Both the position numbers and the translations under genes were made by a program. The notes beneath the pieces were generated by a model. The model had not been told where the DNA came from, made no database searches, and was given only the letters and a program-made list of their open reading frames with translations. From Planctomycetota bacterium (lineage in GTDB: Bacteria; Planctomycetota; Phycisphaerae; UBA1845), in the NCBI GenBank assembly GCA_016200265.1, contig JACQFE010000021.1:37317-101316 (forward strand): DNA of 64,000 nt, in the 5' to 3' direction. This document shows positions 48,835-59,567 of the stretch, piece after piece (within the stretch, counting starts at the first letter, position 1; each line of letters starts with the position of its first letter).

Positions 48835-51783
48835 ATGTCAGTTGAGTCCAGCCCAGGTCATCGCTTCATCGTCGAAGCCAAAGAGCATCTTGCATGCATG
48901 ATGACCGCGGTAATGGCATTGGAGCGAAACCCGGAACAAAGAATCCATCTGGAAGATCTGCTCCGTGCCTGCCACAGTCTAAAGGGGGGGGCCGGTTTCA
49001 TCGGGTTGGGAACCATCGAACGGCTCGCGCACGCGATGGAAACTGCGGTTGAGAGGATTCGCGACGGCGCGACCGTGCCGACACCGGAAGTCATTGACCG
49101 CCTGCTCTTCGCTTTGGATCGCGTGAATGCACTTGTAGATGATTCCGGACACAGCAGCAGCGCGGACATCGCGGAGCCCATGGAACGGTTGCGCCCAATC
49201 CTGGAAGGGACCGCCGCGAATGGAATCACCGCAATGCCGGAATCGACGCAGAAGCCCTCTGCTGCGCCGGCTCAATCGGTGATTGCTCGCTCGGTGGCCG
49301 GTCCCAGCGAATTCCCAATTTCTCATCGAGTCCTCGATTCATTTCGACAGCACCCCGCCTTTCTTTACGGAGTCAAGCTGGACTGGTTCCAGTGCGAGCG
49401 CGCCTGTCAACTGTTCCCGACCGAGATCGCCCGGCGGTTGGAGAGCGTCGGCACGCTGCTCGATTCGCGCATGCAATTGTCTGGTCCGTTGCTCTTTGCA
49501 GGGCCGCCAGTGCCACCGCTTTGGTATTGGGCCATTCTCTCATCTCAGTTGGGTCCGGACCAGTTCGCTCAGAATTTGGGCATTCCGTGCGCCGTCATTG
49601 TCCGGCTGGAAAGTGTGATCAATGAGCCGCACTCCGAACCTGTTGCCGCTCCGACACCGCCGCGCCCTTCGGCCACCGTGGGATCGCTGCGCATTCCGGT
49701 CGCTCTCATTGATCGAATGATGGGACTGGCCGGCGAGCTTGTGTTGATTCGCAATCAGGCGACGCACTCGACCGACCCGACCAATGCCCCGGCGCGCCAA
49801 GTGATGCGCCGGCTGGACTCGATTACGAACGAACTCCAGGACGCGGCATTGCGAATGCGGATGCAACCGGTTGGGACGCTATTCGATCGGTTTCCGCGCC
49901 TCGTGCGAGATCTGGCGCGGCAACTTGGGAAGCAGATTGAATGCATCATCACGGGTGCCGAGGTCGAGCTGGACAAGACGATTCTCGAAATGCTAAGCGA
50001 TCCGCTGACACACTTGGTGCGGAATTGTTGTGATCATGGCATTGAGATGCCGGATCAGAGATTGCAGTCCGGAAAACCGCCGATTGGCAACATTCGACTT
50101 TCCGCCCGACAGGAGAGAGGTCAAATCCTGATTGAGATTCGTGATGATGGGCGAGGTCTCGACCGCGAGGCCATCAAGCGCAAGGCTGTGCAACAAGGCC
50201 TCAAACGCAGCGATGAACTCGACCGCTTGAGCGAGCGGCAATTGGACGACCTGATTCTGCTATCCGGGTTCTCAACGGCGACGCGCGTGACAGACCTCTC
50301 TGGTCGGGGCGTCGGCATGGACGTTGTGCGAGCGAATCTGGAGCAGATCGGTGGTGCGGTCGAGATTGCCTCAGCGCAAGGACAAGGGGTGACTTTCAGC
50401 CTTCGGTTGCCTCTTACGCTCGCGATCATTCCCTGTTTGTTGATGCAGAGCAATGACCAGCGATTCGTGCTCCCTCAGCGAGATATTGAGGAAATCGTTC
50501 TACTCCGTCCGGACGACGCACGGCTTCGCATTGAATGCGGAAATGGCGAAGAAGTCCTTCGTTTTCGTGGGCGTTTGCTTCCGTTGATCCGACTTGGCGA
50601 CGCACTCGCGCGGCGTCAACCGTTCACTTCCGCGATTCGTGCCGAACTGGCCGCACACCATCACGCGGCGGGGCCGGCAACGGCTCCGCTCTATGCCGTC
50701 GTGATCAGAGCTGGGAGCAACCGTTTCGGATTGATCGTCGACGCAGTGCTCGGAAGTGCGGAGATTGTAGTGAAACCACTGCATGCGCTGCTGCGACCGC
50801 TCAGTGTGTACACGGGGGCGACTATCCTCGGCGACGGAGGAGTCGCTCTCATTCTCAGTGGCGATGGACTCGCACGCCATGGCGGAATCACTTTTGGTTT
50901 ACACTCGGAACTCGCGGCGCTGCCGGAGACGGAGGCGATCGTAAACCAGACTCTGCTTCTTTTTCACTGTGGTGCCGCGGAGCTGTTGGCGATTCCTTTG
51001 GAAGCCGTGCGCCGAGTGATCATGATCCAACCCCATCGCATCGAACGCGTAGGAGATCGGGAGCTCGTCGATGTAAACGGGACGACCTTCAACGTGCTCC
51101 GCCTGGAGCGATTTCTCAATGTTGCCGCCTGCCCCGACCGCGGCAACTTGTTCTTAATCCTGCCTCGCGATGCAAGTGCTTCCGTTGCGTTGCTCGCATC
51201 GGACATTATCGATACACCAACGCAGCCGGTGAATTTGGATGACAAGGCCTACCAGGCCGCCGGAGTGTTGGGCACTGCGACGATCCGCGGGCAAATAGCG
51301 ATCTTCCTCGATCTCGCCCGCTTGGTCAGTATGTGGCAAATGAGTCAGACTCTGAAACCGAAGGCGCTACCGGGTTCCGGCCAGCGAATTCTCGTCGTCG
51401 ACGACACTGCATTTTTCAGAAAGCTGGTCGCAAGTTGCCTGGAGAGTGCGGGATACGAAGTGGTCACAGCGTGCCAGGGCACTGAAGCCATAGCCTTCCT
51501 CAAACGCGATAAGTTCGACCTGGTTGTGTCTGACATTGAAATGCCGGAAATGGATGGATTGGCGCTGGCCCAACACGTTCGTAGTGACGTGGGGTTTGAG
51601 GGGCTTCCCCTAATGGCCCTTAGTTCGCTCAGTAGCGAGGAAGTCCGCAGCCGATCGCTCGAGGCCGGCTTCGACACCCACGAAGTCAAATTCGACCGTG
51701 ACAGCTTTATGGCTGCCGTGCAACGGCTGTTAGGGAGCGGACGACTGCGGTCGTCGGCTTCGGGAGATTCGACCCGTGCCTGA
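48835..51783 (+). CDS. cheA: CheA histidine kinase hybrid with C-terminal receiver domain
   Basis: 982 aa from the ATG at 48835, which has GAAGG upstream; the ATG at 48820 overlapping the previous stop is the alternative. Domains: HPt (1-105) with H47 in CHSLKGGAGFIG; linker/P2-like region (150-270); dimerisation helices (VALIDRMMGLAGELVLIRNQ); kinase domain with LVRNCCDHGIE (N box), IRDDGRGLDR and GRGVGMDVVR (G boxes); two CheW-like segments (FSLRLPLTLAIIPCLLM and LLLFHCGAAELLAIPLEAVRRV); receiver with Asp in VVSDIEMPEMDG. The receiver replaces a separate CheY, as in many chemosensory systems not devoted to flagella. A G8 run lies in the HPt coding region. Confidence 0.93.
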   Translation: MSVESSPGHRFIVEAKEHLACMMTAVMALERNPEQRIHLEDLLRACHSLKGGAGFIGLGTIERLAHAMETAVERIRDGATVPTPEVIDRLLFALDRVNALVDDSGHSSSADIAEPMERLRPILEGTAANGITAMPESTQKPSAAPAQSVIARSVAGPSEFPISHRVLDSFRQHPAFLYGVKLDWFQCERACQLFPTEIARRLESVGTLLDSRMQLSGPLLFAGPPVPPLWYWAILSSQLGPDQFAQNLGIPCAVIVRLESVINEPHSEPVAAPTPPRPSATVGSLRIPVALIDRMMGLAGELVLIRNQATHSTDPTNAPARQVMRRLDSITNELQDAALRMRMQPVGTLFDRFPRLVRDLARQLGKQIECIITGAEVELDKTILEMLSDPLTHLVRNCCDHGIEMPDQRLQSGKPPIGNIRLSARQERGQILIEIRDDGRGLDREAIKRKAVQQGLKRSDELDRLSERQLDDLILLSGFSTATRVTDLSGRGVGMDVVRANLEQIGGAVEIASAQGQGVTFSLRLPLTLAIIPCLLMQSNDQRFVLPQRDIEEIVLLRPDDARLRIECGNGEEVLRFRGRLLPLIRLGDALARRQPFTSAIRAELAAHHHAAGPATAPLYAVVIRAGSNRFGLIVDAVLGSAEIVVKPLHALLRPLSVYTGATILGDGGVALILSGDGLARHGGITFGLHSELAALPETEAIVNQTLLLFHCGAAELLAIPLEAVRRVIMIQPHRIERVGDRELVDVNGTTFNVLRLERFLNVAACPDRGNLFLILPRDASASVALLASDIIDTPTQPVNLDDKAYQAAGVLGTATIRGQIAIFLDLARLVSMWQMSQTLKPKALPGSGQRILVVDDTAFFRKLVASCLESAGYEVVTACQGTEAIAFLKRDKFDLVVSDIEMPEMDGLALAQHVRSDVGFEGLPLMALSSLSSEEVRSRSLEAGFDTHEVKFDRDSFMAAVQRLLGSGRLRSSASGDSTRA

Positions 51784-52258
51784 ACTTGCCATATCAAAGC
51801 CTCCGAGCCGCGCGTTCCTGACTTTCCGGTCGTCAGGACGGCTCTACGGCCTAGAGATTGCCCAGGTGCGGGAAGTCAGTATGCACATGGACTTTACTCC
51901 GGTCCTGCAAGCGCCCTCTTTGGTGCGCGGACTTGCCAATCTGCGTAGCCGGATTTACCTCGTGCTCGATGCCGGGATGGCATTGGGCGGAGCATCGGGA
52001 AGCTGTACCTCGGAGAGTCGCTTGATCGTCCTGCACGAAAGCATCGCTAAGAATCTCGGCATTCTCGTGGAGCAGGGCGGTGACATCATCCAAGTGCCCA
52101 TCGGGCAGATCGAGGATGCGGATCATGCGGAAGCGGAGAATGCGTCGACGCAATTGACGCCGACTTATGTTGTCGCATTGTGCAAGCTTGAAGGGGACAT
52201 GATGATGGTGATCGATCCGGGCAGAATTGTCAGCGCATTGGAGACCGCAATACGTTAG
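51776..52258 (+). CDS. cheW: CheW adaptor protein
   Basis: 160 aa from a GTG that overlaps the end of cheA by 8 bp. CheW fold: [55 protein letters not shown], followed by [24 protein letters not shown]. Links the MCP to CheA. The usual RGxVxPV segment is RSRIYLVLD here, slightly divergent. Confidence 0.9.
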   Translation: MPELAISKPPSRAFLTFRSSGRLYGLEIAQVREVSMHMDFTPVLQAPSLVRGLANLRSRIYLVLDAGMALGGASGSCTSESRLIVLHESIAKNLGILVEQGGDIIQVPIGQIEDADHAEAENASTQLTPTYVVALCKLEGDMMMVIDPGRIVSALETAIR

Positions 52259-52307
52259 CGCGATGCCGCACCGGATGCAGGGCGGCAATCGATGGAAAGG
52301 CAGTGTG

Positions 52308-54587
52308 ATGAAGAATTTCAGCCTGTTCACAAAAATAAGCATTCTCGTAGCGGTCCTTGTCGTATCCGGCGGGACGATCGCGGTTGTTGGCGTAAGGCAG
52401 TTGTCGAACGCACACGACCGGCTGGGCGATTTGGTCGACCATACAAGCCGGGCGATGACTGTGGCGGCGGCGACGCGGGTCGAGCTCCTCCTGGCAGTGC
52501 GCGCTGAGAAGAATGCAATTCTCATGTCCGACAAGACTCAGGCAATCGAATTCGCCGGGCAAGCACGCCAGGCCATGGAGCGACTCGCCAAGCACCGCGC
52601 TGATTTGCGCGGCTTGGTGGACGCGAGCCTCGCGGCGCGAGAGGGCAAGGCGCTCTCAGACTTCGATCTCGCGATCGTAGAATTTGAGAAGATCCAGAAG
52701 GAAGTCCTCCGTTTGGCGGTGGGCAAGTCGATTGTTGAAGGAAAGAAAGTCCTCCATAAGGAATTGCAAGCCCATGCCCACGAGGCGGAGGAGTTCATTT
52801 CGAGTCTGAGTGAGCCTCCTTCAGGCGAACAAGACGCCACGAACCACACGTCAGACGCGGGACGACAGGCGGCGAAGGCTGCTGCCGGTCGCGACCTCAT
52901 GGGCAAGCTTTACGATCTGATGTATCACCTGTCGCTGCATCTGGAATCAAAAAACGACCAGGAAGTCACTCGCATGGACGCGGAGATTCGCCCGCGCGTG
53001 CTCGCGTACCAGGAATCTCTGCGACGCCTATCCGTCGTCCTGGGCGAAGCTGAGCGATCGCGCGGCGCCTCAGTGCTGACCGCGCTCGAAGCGGTAAAGC
53101 CTTTGACTACCCGCATCCAGGAGCTCTCTCAAGCAAACACGGACGATCGCGCTATCGAACTGACCAGCACCAGGACGGTGGAGCTGAGCACCCGATGTGA
53201 TGCGGCCATGGCTGACCTGCTTGACGCATTGTCCGCCCGTATGGAGCGAGAAAAACAAATCGCCGACGAGCAATATTTACTCGGACGATCGGTCATCATG
53301 TCGACCGGCGGAATCGGGTTTGTGATCGCCCTTGTCCTTGCCGCGGTGATTATCCGCTCCATCACGCGCCCGGTCGCTCATGGAATCCGTGTCTTCGAAG
53401 CGATCGCCGCGGGAGATCTGACCCGACGGATGAACCTCAATCAGCGTGACGAGATCGGTCGCCTTGCCAAATCATCCGACCACATGGCGAGCACACTTTG
53501 CGGAATCGTCACGCAAATCCGCACCCAGGCCGGACAGTTGGGACAATCCGCGGCCGAGCTCTCCGGCGTCTCGCATGATCTCATGGCCCAGAGCCACGAG
53601 ATGGCAACTCAGGTTGAGTCCGTGGCCGCCGGGACGCAGCAGACATCGCAGAATGTCACGAGCATGGCCGCGGCGGCGGAGCAAATGAGCGTGAACGTCG
53701 CCAGCATTTCCTCAGCCAGCGAGGAAGTGTCCGTGAACGTCGGTACGATCGCCGCCAGCGCCGAATCAGCGAGCGAAAACGTGGGCTCCGTGGCCAAGGC
53801 GATCGCCGAAATCACAACCTCGCTGCAACAGGTGACCCGAGACGCCCGCGAGGGTTCGCAGATGACGCAGCAAGCCCGAGAAATGGCCACTGCTGCCAAC
53901 CTGACAATGCGCCAATTGGATCAGGCGGCCGGTGAGATCACAAAGGTCACCGAGGTTATCAAGTCAATTGCTCTGCAGACGAATCTGCTGGCACTTAACG
54001 CCACGATCGAAGCGACCTCGGCCGGTGAGGCAGGAAAGGGATTCGCGGTAGTTGCTGGTGAGGTCAAGGAGCTGGCCAACCAAAGTGGTCAGTCGGCGGA
54101 GGAGATCGCCCGCAAGATCGAGACTGTACAGGCGAAAACGCGGGACGCCGTGAAAGTCATCGAAGACGTCTCACGCTTCATTGGTGAACTCAATACTTTT
54201 GCCGGGCGCATTTCCGACGTAGTCGACTTGCAGACGCGGACCGCAGATCGGATCACCGAAGAAGTCGGACGCGCGCGAAAGGGTGTCGCGGACATCGCCC
54301 GGTCGATCGCTGAAGTTGCCAAAGGCGCCAACGACGTGTCAGGCAACACATCGGAAGCCGCCAAAGCAGCCACGGACGTTTCGGCCAACGCTGCGCAGGC
54401 TGCCGAGGCCGCCGAGACTATCTCATCCAACATCCATGGCGTCAGCACCGCCGCCCGCGAAAACAGCGTTAGCGCCGCGAAGGTCGATGAAACCGCTCGG
54501 CGTCTCAAGGAGATTGCCGCGGAACTTCAGCGCGGAGTTGCGCGCTTCAACACAAGCAGCCCGGACTTGATTGCCAGCAATGTCTGA
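52308..54587 (+). CDS. Methyl-accepting chemotaxis protein with four-helix-bundle sensor
   Basis: 759 aa from the ATG at 52308 (AAAGGCAG upstream). The open frame extends upstream into cheW but without support. TM1 about 8-28, periplasmic helical-bundle sensor (30-325; [16 protein letters not shown] is like 4HB_MCP domains), TM2 about 328-350, HAMP to about 405, then the cytoplasmic coiled coil. The hairpin tip reads [41 protein letters not shown]; the usual NAAIEAARAGE has become [11 protein letters not shown]. Overlaps cheB by 8 bp. The signal sensed is unknown. Confidence 0.93.
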   Translation: MKNFSLFTKISILVAVLVVSGGTIAVVGVRQLSNAHDRLGDLVDHTSRAMTVAAATRVELLLAVRAEKNAILMSDKTQAIEFAGQARQAMERLAKHRADLRGLVDASLAAREGKALSDFDLAIVEFEKIQKEVLRLAVGKSIVEGKKVLHKELQAHAHEAEEFISSLSEPPSGEQDATNHTSDAGRQAAKAAAGRDLMGKLYDLMYHLSLHLESKNDQEVTRMDAEIRPRVLAYQESLRRLSVVLGEAERSRGASVLTALEAVKPLTTRIQELSQANTDDRAIELTSTRTVELSTRCDAAMADLLDALSARMEREKQIADEQYLLGRSVIMSTGGIGFVIALVLAAVIIRSITRPVAHGIRVFEAIAAGDLTRRMNLNQRDEIGRLAKSSDHMASTLCGIVTQIRTQAGQLGQSAAELSGVSHDLMAQSHEMATQVESVAAGTQQTSQNVTSMAAAAEQMSVNVASISSASEEVSVNVGTIAASAESASENVGSVAKAIAEITTSLQQVTRDAREGSQMTQQAREMATAANLTMRQLDQAAGEITKVTEVIKSIALQTNLLALNATIEATSAGEAGKGFAVVAGEVKELANQSGQSAEEIARKIETVQAKTRDAVKVIEDVSRFIGELNTFAGRISDVVDLQTRTADRITEEVGRARKGVADIARSIAEVAKGANDVSGNTSEAAKAATDVSANAAQAAEAAETISSNIHGVSTAARENSVSAAKVDETARRLKEIAAELQRGVARFNTSSPDLIASNV

Positions 54588-55680
54588 TCGCATCAATGTA
54601 TTGATCGTCGATGACTCGCGACTCTTCCGCGCGGCGCTTGAGGACGCACTCGCCGGACAACCGGACATCACCGTCGTAGGATCAGTCTTCAGCAGTGCAA
54701 AGTCCCTGGAGTTTATCCGCGCCACTCCGCCTCAAGTCGTCACGCTGGATGTGGAAATGCCGGGAATGGATGGCCTGGCAACGCTTACGGAAATCCAGGC
54801 AATCAATCAGTCGTCCCCGGCCTCGGACGCCGTCGGCGTCATCATGGTGAGCGCATTCACGCGACGGGGAGCGGACATCACCGTCAAGGCCCTGCAGGCA
54901 GGGGCATTCGATTTCGTCACCAAACCCAGCGGTCCGTCGCCGGAAGCCAACCTCGCCTCGCTACGAGACGAGTTGCTGCCGCGGATTCGAGCCTGCGCGC
55001 GGCAGCATCGGCGGACCGCCGCAACACCACGAACGACGAAGACGGGAGTCGTCCACGCCGTTCACCCAAGACCGAAAGCTCGGCAACTGGGCGCCAGCCG
55101 CGCGATCGTCGTCGGTGCGTCCACCGGTGGACCGCGAGCGCTGTCGACGCTACTGCCTGAGCTTTGCGCCAAGATACAAGTGCCGGTTCTCGTTGTTCAG
55201 CACATGCCTCCAGATTTCACGCGCTCTCTCGCTGAATCGCTATCCCGCCAGACCGGGCGAAAGGTGGTGGAGGCCGTCGATGGGATGCCGCTGAAAGACG
55301 CGCAGGTTTTCATCGCTCCGGGCGGCAAGCACCTGTTGCTCCGCGGCTCGAGCGACGCACCGTTGGTCGGGCTGAGCGACGCTCCGCCGGAGAACGGCTG
55401 TCGGCCATCGGCGGACGTTTTGTTTCGATCGGCTGCGGCAGTGTTCGGTCGCAACATATTGGCGCTAATCCTCACCGGAATGGGTTGTGACGGGACGGCG
55501 GGCTTGCAGACGATCCGGCGTGCCGGCGGCTACATCATCGCACAGGATGAGGCCACCAGCGTCGTGTGGGGGATGCCAGGCAGCGCCGTGCAAGCCGGCT
55601 TGGCGGATGAAGTGCGCCCTCTTCCGGAAATCGCCAGTGCTGCGGTCGCAATGTTCAAGGCAAGCGCCGCGGGGGATTGA
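54580..55680 (+). CDS. cheB: CheB protein-glutamate methylesterase
   Basis: 366 aa from the ATG at 54580, overlapping the MCP stop. Receiver domain with D57 in [11 protein letters not shown] and a KP dipeptide (FVTKPSG). Catalytic domain: S181 in GASTGGP, H208 in VQHMPP, D304 in GMGCDG, and the [10 protein letters not shown] segment near the end. Removes methyl groups from the MCP. Its stop overlaps the cheR start (TGATG). Confidence 0.95.
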   Translation: MSDRINVLIVDDSRLFRAALEDALAGQPDITVVGSVFSSAKSLEFIRATPPQVVTLDVEMPGMDGLATLTEIQAINQSSPASDAVGVIMVSAFTRRGADITVKALQAGAFDFVTKPSGPSPEANLASLRDELLPRIRACARQHRRTAATPRTTKTGVVHAVHPRPKARQLGASRAIVVGASTGGPRALSTLLPELCAKIQVPVLVVQHMPPDFTRSLAESLSRQTGRKVVEAVDGMPLKDAQVFIAPGGKHLLLRGSSDAPLVGLSDAPPENGCRPSADVLFRSAAAVFGRNILALILTGMGCDGTAGLQTIRRAGGYIIAQDEATSVVWGMPGSAVQAGLADEVRPLPEIASAAVAMFKASAAGD

Positions 55681-56537
55681 TGGAGCTCTCGCGGCAAGCA
55701 CAGCTCGGCTTGTCAACGGTAATCCACCAATTGTGTGGACTCGTGCTTGGGCCCGACAAGGCCTACCTGCTGCGGCATCGCCTCGCGCCCGTCGTCGAGA
55801 GCGAGGGATTGACCAGTTTCGATGAACTCTTGGTGCGATTGCAATGCCGAGGCGGGAGTCGGCTTCATGACGCAATCATTGAGGCAATCACCACCAAAGA
55901 AACCAGCTTCTTCAGAGACCGCGGGTTCTTTGGGTTTCTTCGGAAGTCTGTGTTGCCGGAGTTCTTCGAGACGCTACGGCGCAAATCCGGACTGCGCCGC
56001 CGCATCAGGGTCTGGTCGTCTGGATGCTCCACCGGGCAGGAGCCTTATAGCATCGCAATCCTCATCCGCGACTTGATCGAATCTGGAGACGCTGATGGAG
56101 CTAAGGAAAACCAGTTTACGATCCTCGCTACCGATCTTTCCACCGAAGCGCTGGAGTCCGCAAGAACCGGAAAATATAGCTCCGCGGACGTGGAGCGCGG
56201 TTTGTCCGAGTTCGACCTGGCGCGTTACTTTCGCCGCGCCGGCAAGCATTGGACCGTGAATGAGTCCCTGCGGCGCCTCGTGCAGTTCCGTCGTTTTGAT
56301 TTGCTGACCTCGCCGGCGGCGCTCGGTGCGTTTGATCTGATTCTCTGCCGAAACGTTCTCATCTATTTCGACGAGGCGACTCGGCGGCGAGTGTGCGGGG
56401 GATTATTTGGCGCGATGCAGTCCGGAGGGTGGCTGGCGCTGGGGGCGGCCGAGAGCCTCTTCGGGGTCGACCATCAACTTGAGAATGTCAGGCTCGGCCA
56501 AGTGCTTTGTTATCGAAAGCCACATCGTGGTGGCTAG
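55680..56537 (+). CDS. cheR: CheR protein-glutamate O-methyltransferase
   Basis: 285 aa from the ATG sharing a base with the cheB stop. N-terminal helical domain with TKETSFFRD, then the SAM-binding Rossmann fold WSSGCSTGQEPYSIAI, TDLSTEALESARTGKYS, FDLILCRNVLIYFD. No TPR or pentapeptide anchor. Methylates MCP glutamates. Last gene of the operon; converges with the STAS gene 40 bp away, with no clear terminator between. Confidence 0.95.
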   Translation: MELSRQAQLGLSTVIHQLCGLVLGPDKAYLLRHRLAPVVESEGLTSFDELLVRLQCRGGSRLHDAIIEAITTKETSFFRDRGFFGFLRKSVLPEFFETLRRKSGLRRRIRVWSSGCSTGQEPYSIAILIRDLIESGDADGAKENQFTILATDLSTEALESARTGKYSSADVERGLSEFDLARYFRRAGKHWTVNESLRRLVQFRRFDLLTSPAALGAFDLILCRNVLIYFDEATRRRVCGGLFGAMQSGGWLALGAAESLFGVDHQLENVRLGQVLCYRKPHRGG

Positions 56538-56576
56538 GAGCCGACTCTGCATGACGAGTGTCCGACGATCGCCTGG

Positions 56577-56960
56577 TCATGTAGACTCCAGCGTTCGCAC
56601 GGCGGTGGGGACATCATCCTGAAGTTCGAACAGTCGGTCCAGCCTTGTGAGTACAAACACTTCCCGCACTTGGGGTTGAAGCCCAGCGAGGATGAAGCGC
56701 TGATTGCGTGAACGAAACTCCGTCGCAAGGCGGACCAGCAGGCCCAACGAGAGACTGGGCATAAAGCCGACTTTCGTAACGTCCACGACGAACGGCAGCC
56801 GGGAGTGAGAGTCGGCGGCCGCGCGTACGTCATCGTAGAATCGGCGCATCGCATCATCATTGAATTTCTCGACCAAGGTCCGGACAATTACAACCCTTGC
56901 TTGTCGCACAACAGTCGTCACTGGTGGCTCGGACATGCTCTCGGGTTCGGTCATGTTCAT
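56577..56960 (-). CDS. STAS-domain anti-sigma-factor antagonist-like protein
   Basis: 127 aa. VVIVRTLVEKFND, then PFVVDVTKVGFMPSLSLGLLVRLATEFRSRNQRFILAGLQPQVREVF fits the STAS fold; the Ser in FMPSLSLG occupies the position phosphorylated in SpoIIAA/RsbV. Its ATG overlaps the end of the pilT-like gene (ATGA). With the SpoIIE-type phosphatase two genes upstream it would make a partner switch; no RsbW-type kinase is present nearby. Confidence 0.85.
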   Translation of the reverse strand: MNMTEPESMSEPPVTTVVRQARVVIVRTLVEKFNDDAMRRFYDDVRAAADSHSRLPFVVDVTKVGFMPSLSLGLLVRLATEFRSRNQRFILAGLQPQVREVFVLTRLDRLFELQDDVPTAVRTLEST

Positions 56961-58045
56961 CCTTTGCGGCCGCTCCCGAAATGCTGAATCCCTCGCATTG
57001 CCATAATAAAAGTCTCTGGGTTGGACGCACAGGCCAAGGCCTGCTTGCCGGCGATTTTATCCTGCTTGAAGAGGTCCAGCAAATGTTGGTCGAAGCTCTG
57101 CATGCCGCGCTCGCCGTTTTGGATGTACTCGCTCAGTTCATCAAGCCGCCCCTCGAGAATGAACTTCTCTGTGACCGGCCCGCCGCGAAGAATCTCGACA
57201 ACCGGCAGGCGCACGTCACCTTCCACCGCAGGCAGGAGCCGTTGGGAAATCACTGCCTCAAGCGAATGCGACAGTTGCGAAAGGAGAAGCTTGTGCTCGG
57301 CAGGCGGGAACATGGCGATGATGCGCTCGATGGTCAGCGGCGCGTTGACGCTGTGGACGGTACTAAAGACCTGGTGTCCCGTATCCGCGGCGCGCAGGGC
57401 CATGCGCAGCGTGTCCACGTCGCGCATTTCGCCGATAAGAATCACGTCCGGGTCCTGCCGCAATGCCTGGCGGAGGGCATGGTCGAACGAAGGCGTGTCA
57501 AGACCTACCTCGATCTGCGACACCAATGCCTTCTTGTTGGCGTGCACGAATTCGATGGGGTCTTCGATAGTGATGATCTTCTCGCGGCGCGAGTCGTTTA
57601 GCAGATCGATCATCGCGGCGAGGGTCGTTGACTTGCCGCTACCGGTCGCTCCCGCGACGAGCGTCAGTCCCCTTCCGGAGAGGGCAATATCCTGCACAAC
57701 CCTGGGAAGGCGTAGTTCGTCGATCGAAGGTATCTTCGTACGAATCACGCGCATGACCACGCCGGCCTTGCCCCGGCTGGAGAAGGCGCTGCAACGAAAA
57801 CGAGCAACCTCACGAAGATCGAATGCGAAATCCAAGCCACTCATCGCCGCTTGGGACAAATCGGTGGCGAGGCGGTCATGAACCAGTCCGCCCAAGAACT
57901 CCATGACTTGCTCGCAGCTCCATGCGTTTCCCTCAACGGACCGCATCTTGCCGCCCAGGCGAAGCATGGGTGCGGCGCCGGACTGTATGTGCAAGTCCGA
58001 CGCCCCCTGTTCCACGGCAAAGCGAAGCAAACGATCAGTATCCAT
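56957..58045 (-). CDS. pilT: PilT/PilU-type twitching-motility ATPase
   Basis: 362 aa. N-terminal PAS-like domain starting MDTDRLLRFAVEQGASDLHI; Walker A GATGSGKST at about 131-139; Asp box ITIEDPIEF; Walker B DPDVILIGEMRD; His box TGHQVFSTVHS. These define the retraction ATPase family of type IV pili. No other pilus gene is near, so pilin and assembly genes must be elsewhere. Overlaps the STAS gene by 4 bp, so its expression is tied to a regulatory protein, an unusual pairing. Confidence 0.9.
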   Translation of the reverse strand: MDTDRLLRFAVEQGASDLHIQSGAAPMLRLGGKMRSVEGNAWSCEQVMEFLGGLVHDRLATDLSQAAMSGLDFAFDLREVARFRCSAFSSRGKAGVVMRVIRTKIPSIDELRLPRVVQDIALSGRGLTLVAGATGSGKSTTLAAMIDLLNDSRREKIITIEDPIEFVHANKKALVSQIEVGLDTPSFDHALRQALRQDPDVILIGEMRDVDTLRMALRAADTGHQVFSTVHSVNAPLTIERIIAMFPPAEHKLLLSQLSHSLEAVISQRLLPAVEGDVRLPVVEILRGGPVTEKFILEGRLDELSEYIQNGERGMQSFDQHLLDLFKQDKIAGKQALACASNPETFIMAMRGIQHFGSGRKG

Positions 58046-58161
58046 GAGCGAGCCATCCTACCGGGAATTGGGTGCGTGCAAAATGGCTGATGCGACGTGT
58101 CTACGCTGCCGGACGATCGCGGTTCGCAAGTGCTCTGCTATCGCAATTCCTGTTGCGGTCG

Positions 58162-59373
58162 CTAGAAGCAGACCCGCATCAAGCTGCAGTCGTCGGCGAG
58201 AGGTTGCGAACCTCGTAACGTTCGGGCACGAGCCAGGACCTGCTCGAGGATATCTTCCCAGTTCGGTTGCATGCCCGCGAACTTTGTGAATTCGTCCTGC
58301 GTTGCCATGCGGCCGTCGGGCTGCTCCAACTCAATCAAACCATCGCTGTAGAGAAGTAAATTCGCGAAGCTCGGTAGCTCAACAGTCGTGTTCTCGAAAG
58401 GTAGCTCCACCGGAAGGCCGATGACCGGTCCATCCGGGATCAGTTCCTGAATTTGTGCCTCAGAAGCGTTCTCCCCAGCAAAAAGCAACGCGGGTGGATG
58501 ACCACCGCCGCTGTAAGTTAATCTGCGACTTGGGCGTTCGAAGACCCCGTACCACACGGTGAAAAACTTTCCGCCATGCCGGTCCATCCTGAAGATCGGA
58601 TTCAGACCTCGCATGACGGCCGCGGGATCACTGAAATCCGTCTTCGGCAGCGAGCGATGAGACAGACTGTTTAACGCGGTGACCGCAAGGAGCGAAGAGC
58701 CAACGCCGTGCCCGCTGACATCGAGCAGATACACCGCAAGATGATTCTCGTCGAGCCAGTGATAACCAAACGCGTCTCCACCAAGCTGTGTGGACGGAAC
58801 GAATCGCCAGTCAATCCGTACGGGCCCGTCTGTGATCGGAGGCGGCAACAGAGAACGCACATATTTGGCCGCTTCAGCTACTTCATTGGCAAGTTGGCGT
58901 TCGCTCTCGGCGAGCTTACGATAGGCCTCGTTTCGCTCAAGCTGCGCGATGTACCCACGGGAATGGTGCCGTACGCGTGCCACCAATTCAACGCGGTCCG
59001 GGAGCTTGACCAGATAGTCATTCGCACCCAGACCGAACGCCTGCGCCTTGATTGCGGGTTCTTCCTTACTTGACAGCACGATCATGGGAGTTTCGCGTGT
59101 TGCGGCGTTGGTCCGAAAGAACTTCAAGAGTGTGAGGCCGTCGACATCCGGCATCACAAGATCCTGCAGAATCACCGTCGGCCGAATCTCGTTCGCCATG
59201 GCGATGGCCTTTAGAGGCTCCTGGCAGAAATGGAGCTGGATGTCGTGCTCCGGGACAAGCATCTGCCTCACCGCGTGGCCGACGATCGCCTGATCGTCGA
59301 CCAAGAGAACAACTACCGATTCTGATCGAATCGTCGTGCCCTCTTCCACTTTGATCGTTGCAGTTTGTTCCAT
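58162..59373 (-). CDS. Receiver-SpoIIE (RsbU-like) PP2C phosphatase
   Basis: 403 aa from the ATG at 59373; the open frame reaches 59490 but the extra part is unlike the family. Receiver domain 15-140: VVVLLVDDQAIVGHAVRQML, phospho-acceptor Asp in ILQDLVMPDVDG, LVKLPD. A coiled coil (160-195) joins it to a SpoIIE/PP2C domain (205-400): GGDAFGYHWL, VYLLDVSGHGVGSSLLAV, TYSGGGHPPALL, LLYSDGLIE, ADDCSLM. It would dephosphorylate a STAS protein when phosphorylated by a kinase such as the neighbouring CheA; the partner is inferred. Confidence 0.9.
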   Translation of the reverse strand: MEQTATIKVEEGTTIRSESVVVLLVDDQAIVGHAVRQMLVPEHDIQLHFCQEPLKAIAMANEIRPTVILQDLVMPDVDGLTLLKFFRTNAATRETPMIVLSSKEEPAIKAQAFGLGANDYLVKLPDRVELVARVRHHSRGYIAQLERNEAYRKLAESERQLANEVAEAAKYVRSLLPPPITDGPVRIDWRFVPSTQLGGDAFGYHWLDENHLAVYLLDVSGHGVGSSLLAVTALNSLSHRSLPKTDFSDPAAVMRGLNPIFRMDRHGGKFFTVWYGVFERPSRRLTYSGGGHPPALLFAGENASEAQIQELIPDGPVIGLPVELPFENTTVELPSFANLLLYSDGLIELEQPDGRMATQDEFTKFAGMQPNWEDILEQVLARARTLRGSQPLADDCSLMRVCF

Positions 59374-59567
59374 GATCTCGTCCAACGCATCATAATTCGC
59401 TACGCGCCTCAACGCGAACGTAAGGCTCCGCATTCCGTTAAGGTCATCGGGCGGGATCGCGGCACATCGAAGGAAGGTGCGTCGTTGCAATGGGATCGAA
59501 TCCCGCGGGCTATTCCATTCGTGTGGTTACAGAAATCGTGTGGCGATCTCGTGAAAAATTCTCCTCC

